From assembly GCA_935421135.1 (NCBI GenBank), contig OW285189.1, forward strand, positions 15,459,072 to 15,523,071: 64,000 nucleotides of DNA, read 5' to 3'. The notes under the pieces are model-generated. The model ran no database searches and was not told the origin of the DNA. It saw only the letters and a list, made by a program, of their open reading frames with translations. The position numbers and the translations under genes are program-made. This DNA is from Bugulina stolonifera (Eukaryota; Bryozoa; Gymnolaemata; Cheilostomatida; Bugulidae). This document shows positions 61,301 to 64,000 of this stretch, piece by piece; the first letter of the stretch is position 1, and the number at the start of each line of letters is the position of its first letter.

Positions 61301-63980
61301 ACGTATGGCTTGTCTGAACACGTACATCTGATCATCTGAGAACTCCATATCTGAGTCACTGTTCAGTACCTCAGATGTGCTCAGCTACATGGAGAAAGGA
61401 AATGGAGATGAATGACTCTTCCAAACTACATACAATATCATCATCACTCACAAACTGTCTTATCTATCGCCTGTGGTTACTAATATGAATATAAACATTA
61501 GACTTATGATTCCAATGAAAGATCGTTTTAACATAATATGAAGGATAATATAAAATGTAATTTCTCTAATGCCTCACTTAGATGGATGAAGAACCACTAC
61601 CTAAATTCAATGTATGTATGACAACTACTACATTGAGCTGTGTAGGGTATACTGTATCATACATACGATGTATTGACCAGAGTCTTTATAAAACAGTTTT
61701 CAGACTGCCATTTATACTTACTACGAGCAGCGAGCGGCCAACGCTAAACACAATTAAGTTTTTATAGGAACATGGTCCAGTGAGCGGTAGGGGTCAACGA
61801 GTTCAACAAGCTGAAGTTCAAACGCCATCGCTAACTGACATGTGCCAGCTATAGCATGTAATAGCTAACCACATTGTGGTTAGCGCTGGCCGCTTGCCGC
61901 TGGTATAAACAGCAGTCTGAAAGCAGTTTAACACACGCCCATTACTAGATCTCTTCACTAATACTTACAACATTATATAGTTTCCTAAGGCCATCCATCT
62001 CATCGAATATAGTGAGGACAGCCTTAAAGGCCAGTGCATTAGAGAGGAACATGACTGCATGCATTCTACCAGACTGATGTGAGCACTCCAGCAACCACAA
62101 CACTATCTCCATAATAGATGTCAGCAGTTCTGTAGATTGCATACACACCTACAATATTCCAGCCATACATAGACTACACATAGCTCATCTTGGTTATCTC
62201 TAGTTCTATACGGTATATATTGAAGTACCATACATATATTTTATATCATTGGAAAGCATCTATAGAGTCTATTATAACTGGTTCATGGCAAGAATGACTT
62301 CGTGTCTAACCAAAGAGTTCGCTAGCAACAAGTGAAGGACTACACCAAACAATGCACATTTATATCCGGCCAATCTTTACTGACTAACACTGCTACTATG
62401 CACTGTATCATCTTGGACAATGGATTATCCACCCATGTTCATCAGAGATTACATAGTAACATCCCACTACTCACCCGCTCCATTGTGTCCTCAAAGAAAG
62501 CTAGGTAGTACAAGCTAAGAGATAGTCCTGTAGCAGCCAGCGAAGGCCGAGGAACCGTCAGGAACTTCTTCAGTCCGCCATTGTTGATAAACTCTATACC
62601 AAACTTCTTGTGGCATAACAGAGATGCCAAGTACTGAGGGTGGAACACATTAACACAGGATAAGATATATAAACACAAACGCTCGTCTTATAATCAATAT
62701 TAGACCTTTTGATAATCCTTATTTTATAAAATTAGAATTCAAATCATGAAATTTATATAACACAACACTTATTGGTTACAGATTACAAATCTAGTAGCAA
62801 ATCATTGCATTTGTTGATCGCCAACTCTGGAAAAGCTGTTTACTTCAATAGCAACACCTGTGAAGAAATTCTACCAATTAACAAGCACAGAAACAACATA
62901 ACTATTATTATTACGATAATATGTACACACACATGCGTGGACAACGTACCCGTACTGCAGCAAAGCCCAGCCTTACATCACAATTATTTTGATAGTCGAG
63001 GTAGTGGAAGACAATGTCCATAGCACGGTTCTGGAACACTTCAGTCAGAAGCTGCAACCCACAACAACACATCTCAAACACTGTAACTTGCTACCGTCCG
63101 TCAACTTCAGCACAATTAGACAACGGAACTTCTAGGTTGCTACTACTGTCAAGCTATAAAATGTTCATATACATGGTACCTGTACTTTAACTAAACTCAT
63201 CGCCTAGAAATACGGTGCGAGTATTCACAATAAAGGAAATTGGTGTTGAGAAAGGAAAGACTTTAATTTTCTCATGTCTCGCCCATAGGTGTGTGAGATA
63301 AGACAACACGTACCTCCTGATACTCGCCCATAGGAGCAAAATAAGACAACACGTACCTCCCGATACTCGCCCATAGGTGTAAGATAAGACAACACGTACC
63401 TCCTGATACTCGCCCATAGGTGTAAGATAAGAAAGTATGAGCCTCTGTTGCACTTCCTCAGTCACTGGATATATCTGGTAGGACTGTATGTATAGGGGCT
63501 CCATCTCCTGCCAGCTACTGTTACTCAACTCCCCACTGGCACATTCTATTAGCATGTATACAATAGTACATGTACAACTAAATACATATGACTCTCTGTA
63601 TATGTACACATGTATATACTATGCATTATATAGACATGCACTATATTGTGATAGATACAGTACATATAAATTAGCAAACAGTATAATGTACTGTATGCTA
63701 ATTTACATGTATTATCTGTAGCTCTACATAATATAGCCACCATAACATCATTATTCCAGCAGTATAAACCATGTGGGGACAACTACTCACTGGTACTACT
63801 GTCAGCCTTGAGCTGGTTGACCAGGGTTGGAGGTAGACCCTCTACTGGAGGGTCATCAGTATCCATGTTCATATCACCATCACTATTGGCAGCAAACTGA
63901 GAGAACGGTCTCTTAGCCTTAGATCTCACCTTCAGCTTTTCATCAATAATGCCATGTAACCGTCTCATTAATATAGGCAC
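43947..63980 (-). CDS. DCAF1: DDB1-CUL4 associated factor 1 (VPRBP), N-terminus beyond window
   Basis: Substrate receptor of the CUL4-DDB1 ubiquitin ligase, nuclear. Exons, in transcript order: 63791-63980, 63400-63545, 62950-63051, 62475-62633, 61969-62148, 61175-61384, 60638-60804, 60395-60526, 60162-60264, 59910-60050, 59494-59620, 59163-59278, 58700-58954, 58432-58566, 49438-49637, 49191-49266, 48758-48886, 48164-48292, 47538-47702, 47160-47306, 46676-46856, 46139-46282, 45746-45861, 45430-45571, 44410-45280, 43947-44043. All phases close: 1519 codons in view. Order: helical armadillo-like region ([32 protein letters not shown]), LisH ([20 protein letters not shown]), WD40 propeller ([26 protein letters not shown]), acidic tail ([20 protein letters not shown]). 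The second WDxR motif is intact (IWDLRTF) but the first reads WDVM. The 871-bp exon adds about 290 Ser/His-rich residues before the final acidic end. One intron is 8.8 kb and full of satellite. Confidence 0.92.
46877..46982. repeat. 35-bp minisatellite in a DCAF1 intron
   Basis: About three copies of a unit containing ATACAGTCACCAAATAC and AGAGACATGGAACACA. It lies in the intron 46857-47159, next to the exon ending at 46856. Confidence 0.7.
51190..51670. mobile_element. Inverted-repeat element with tRNA-like insert
   Basis: Arms 51484-51537 and 51611-51668 are inverted copies sharing words such as TTTGAGCGG and AGAGACTTGTTTCAA. A third, more diverged copy in the same orientation as the left arm starts at about 51192 (TTTGAGCATTCGGAGAC). 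Between them, on the minus strand, are an A-box-like TGGTGTAGTGG (plus 51325-51335) and a B-box-like GATTCGTTTCC (plus 51288-51298), suggesting a tRNA-derived SINE head. Ends and superfamily are uncertain. Confidence 0.45.
51940..56675. repeat. Satellite array of alternating 62-bp and 70-bp units
   Basis: Roughly 70 tandem units share the core CCCCACAAGTGCTCTTATAG, then AAAGTGNCACATGCACACAG, then TCAATATAATATAGTT. Two length classes alternate: 70 bp (AGTTTGACAGGTAGCGG) and 62 bp (AGTTAGCGG), differing by one 8-bp deletion (TGACAGGT). Outer units (before about 52400 and after about 56450) are more diverged and often read AGTTAGACTGCTAGCGG, while central units are homogenised. Multi-unit blocks recur: 53642-53875 is nearly repeated at 55094-55327 (offset 1452 bp), and 54471 matches 55667 (offset about 1196 bp). 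Confidence 0.95.
57575..57945. repeat. Outlying diverged units of the same satellite
   Basis: About five degenerate units (GCGGTCCCCACAATAACTCT, ACATGCACACAG, TCAATATAA) are separated from the main array by 0.9 kb of unrelated sequence. They probably represent an older edge of the array split by an insertion or deletion. Confidence 0.75.
58356..58389. repeat. (CA)n microsatellite
   Basis: About 17 CA dinucleotides in a DCAF1 intron, 43 bp from the exon ending at 58432. Confidence 0.9.
59687..59820. repeat. 31-bp minisatellite in a DCAF1 intron
   Basis: Four to five copies of a unit containing GCAAGTGATGTACATGTGTG and TTGGTGGTAAT lie in the intron 59621-59909. Confidence 0.8.
61699..61923. 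mobile_element. 225-bp TIR element (MITE) in a DCAF1 intron
   Basis: The ends are inverted: left TTCAGACTGCCATTTATAC, right (minus strand) CTTTCAGACTGCTGTTTATA. Similarity continues through AGCGGCCA-CGCTAA. A 5-bp direct repeat CAGTT flanks both sides (61694-61698 and 61924-61928). An internal perfect palindrome GCTAACCACA-T-TGTGGTTAGC sits at about 61863-61883. There is no coding. It lies in the intron 61385-61968. Confidence 0.6.
63308..63437 (-). repeat. 43-bp triplication of a DCAF1 exon-intron junction
   Basis: Three tandem units, each containing the last bases of the exon (CGAGTATC.GGAG on the minus strand) followed by the 5' splice consensus GTACGT, with GTACGT at plus-strand 63308-63313, 63351-63356 and 63394-63399 (period 43). 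The donor at 63394-63399 joins in frame to the next exon (MGEYQE then LLTEVFQN). The other two would add 43 or 86 nt and shift the frame. Confidence 0.85.
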
Positions 63981-64000
63981 CTTAAAGAGAAGGGCAATAA

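Overview
This is AT-rich eukaryotic nuclear DNA carrying compact, intron-dense animal genes. Splice sites are GT..AG, intron phases close exactly, and short AT-rich introns alternate with repeat-bearing ones. Gene content (metazoan-type fatty acid synthase, TBL2, HMGXB4, DCAF1, a GPI-anchored Ly6/uPAR protein) is animal. The compactness and transposon load suggest an early-branching invertebrate such as a sponge; that placement is a guess.

Layout. 57-8827 (+): 3' half of a fatty acid synthase paralogue (FASN-A), open to its stop, ending after the ACP with no thioesterase. 10034-15026 (-): TBL2, complete in 10 exons (451 aa). 15027-18941: intergenic. 18942-34419 (+): a complete second fatty acid synthase (FASN-B) of 34 coding exons and 2511 codons, with KS, AT, DH, pseudo-MT/pseudo-KR, ER, KR, ACP and TE and all catalytic residues I could check. 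35506-37757 (-): a secreted ten-cysteine Ly6/uPAR protein (206 aa). 38815-43021 (+): an HMGXB4-type HMG-box protein (423 aa). 43947 to beyond 63980 (-): DCAF1/VPRBP, substrate receptor of the CUL4-DDB1 ubiquitin ligase; 26 exons and 1519 codons are in view and the N-terminus lies past the window edge.

The two FAS genes are tandem paralogues with identical intron positions, and TBL2 lies between them on the other strand. Their divergence is patchy. Two ER exons are about 99% identical although the introns around them do not align, while other exons are clearly diverged, which suggests exon-scale gene conversion. FASN-B looks like a standard palmitate-type synthase. FASN-A keeps ER, KR and ACP motifs but has no release domain and a degraded DH motif, so it may work differently.

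The repeat landscape is rich. DCAF1 has an 8.8-kb intron filled mostly by a satellite of alternating 62-bp and 70-bp units with block duplications. There is a perfect 48-bp-arm palindromic MITE with an 8-bp target duplication, a solo-LTR-like segment, several TIR elements in introns, and tRNA-like SINE fragments. One DCAF1 exon-intron junction is triplicated, giving three consecutive candidate 5' splice sites.

Gene models were built by eye from splice consensus, reading-frame closure and remembered family sequences. No database search was run.
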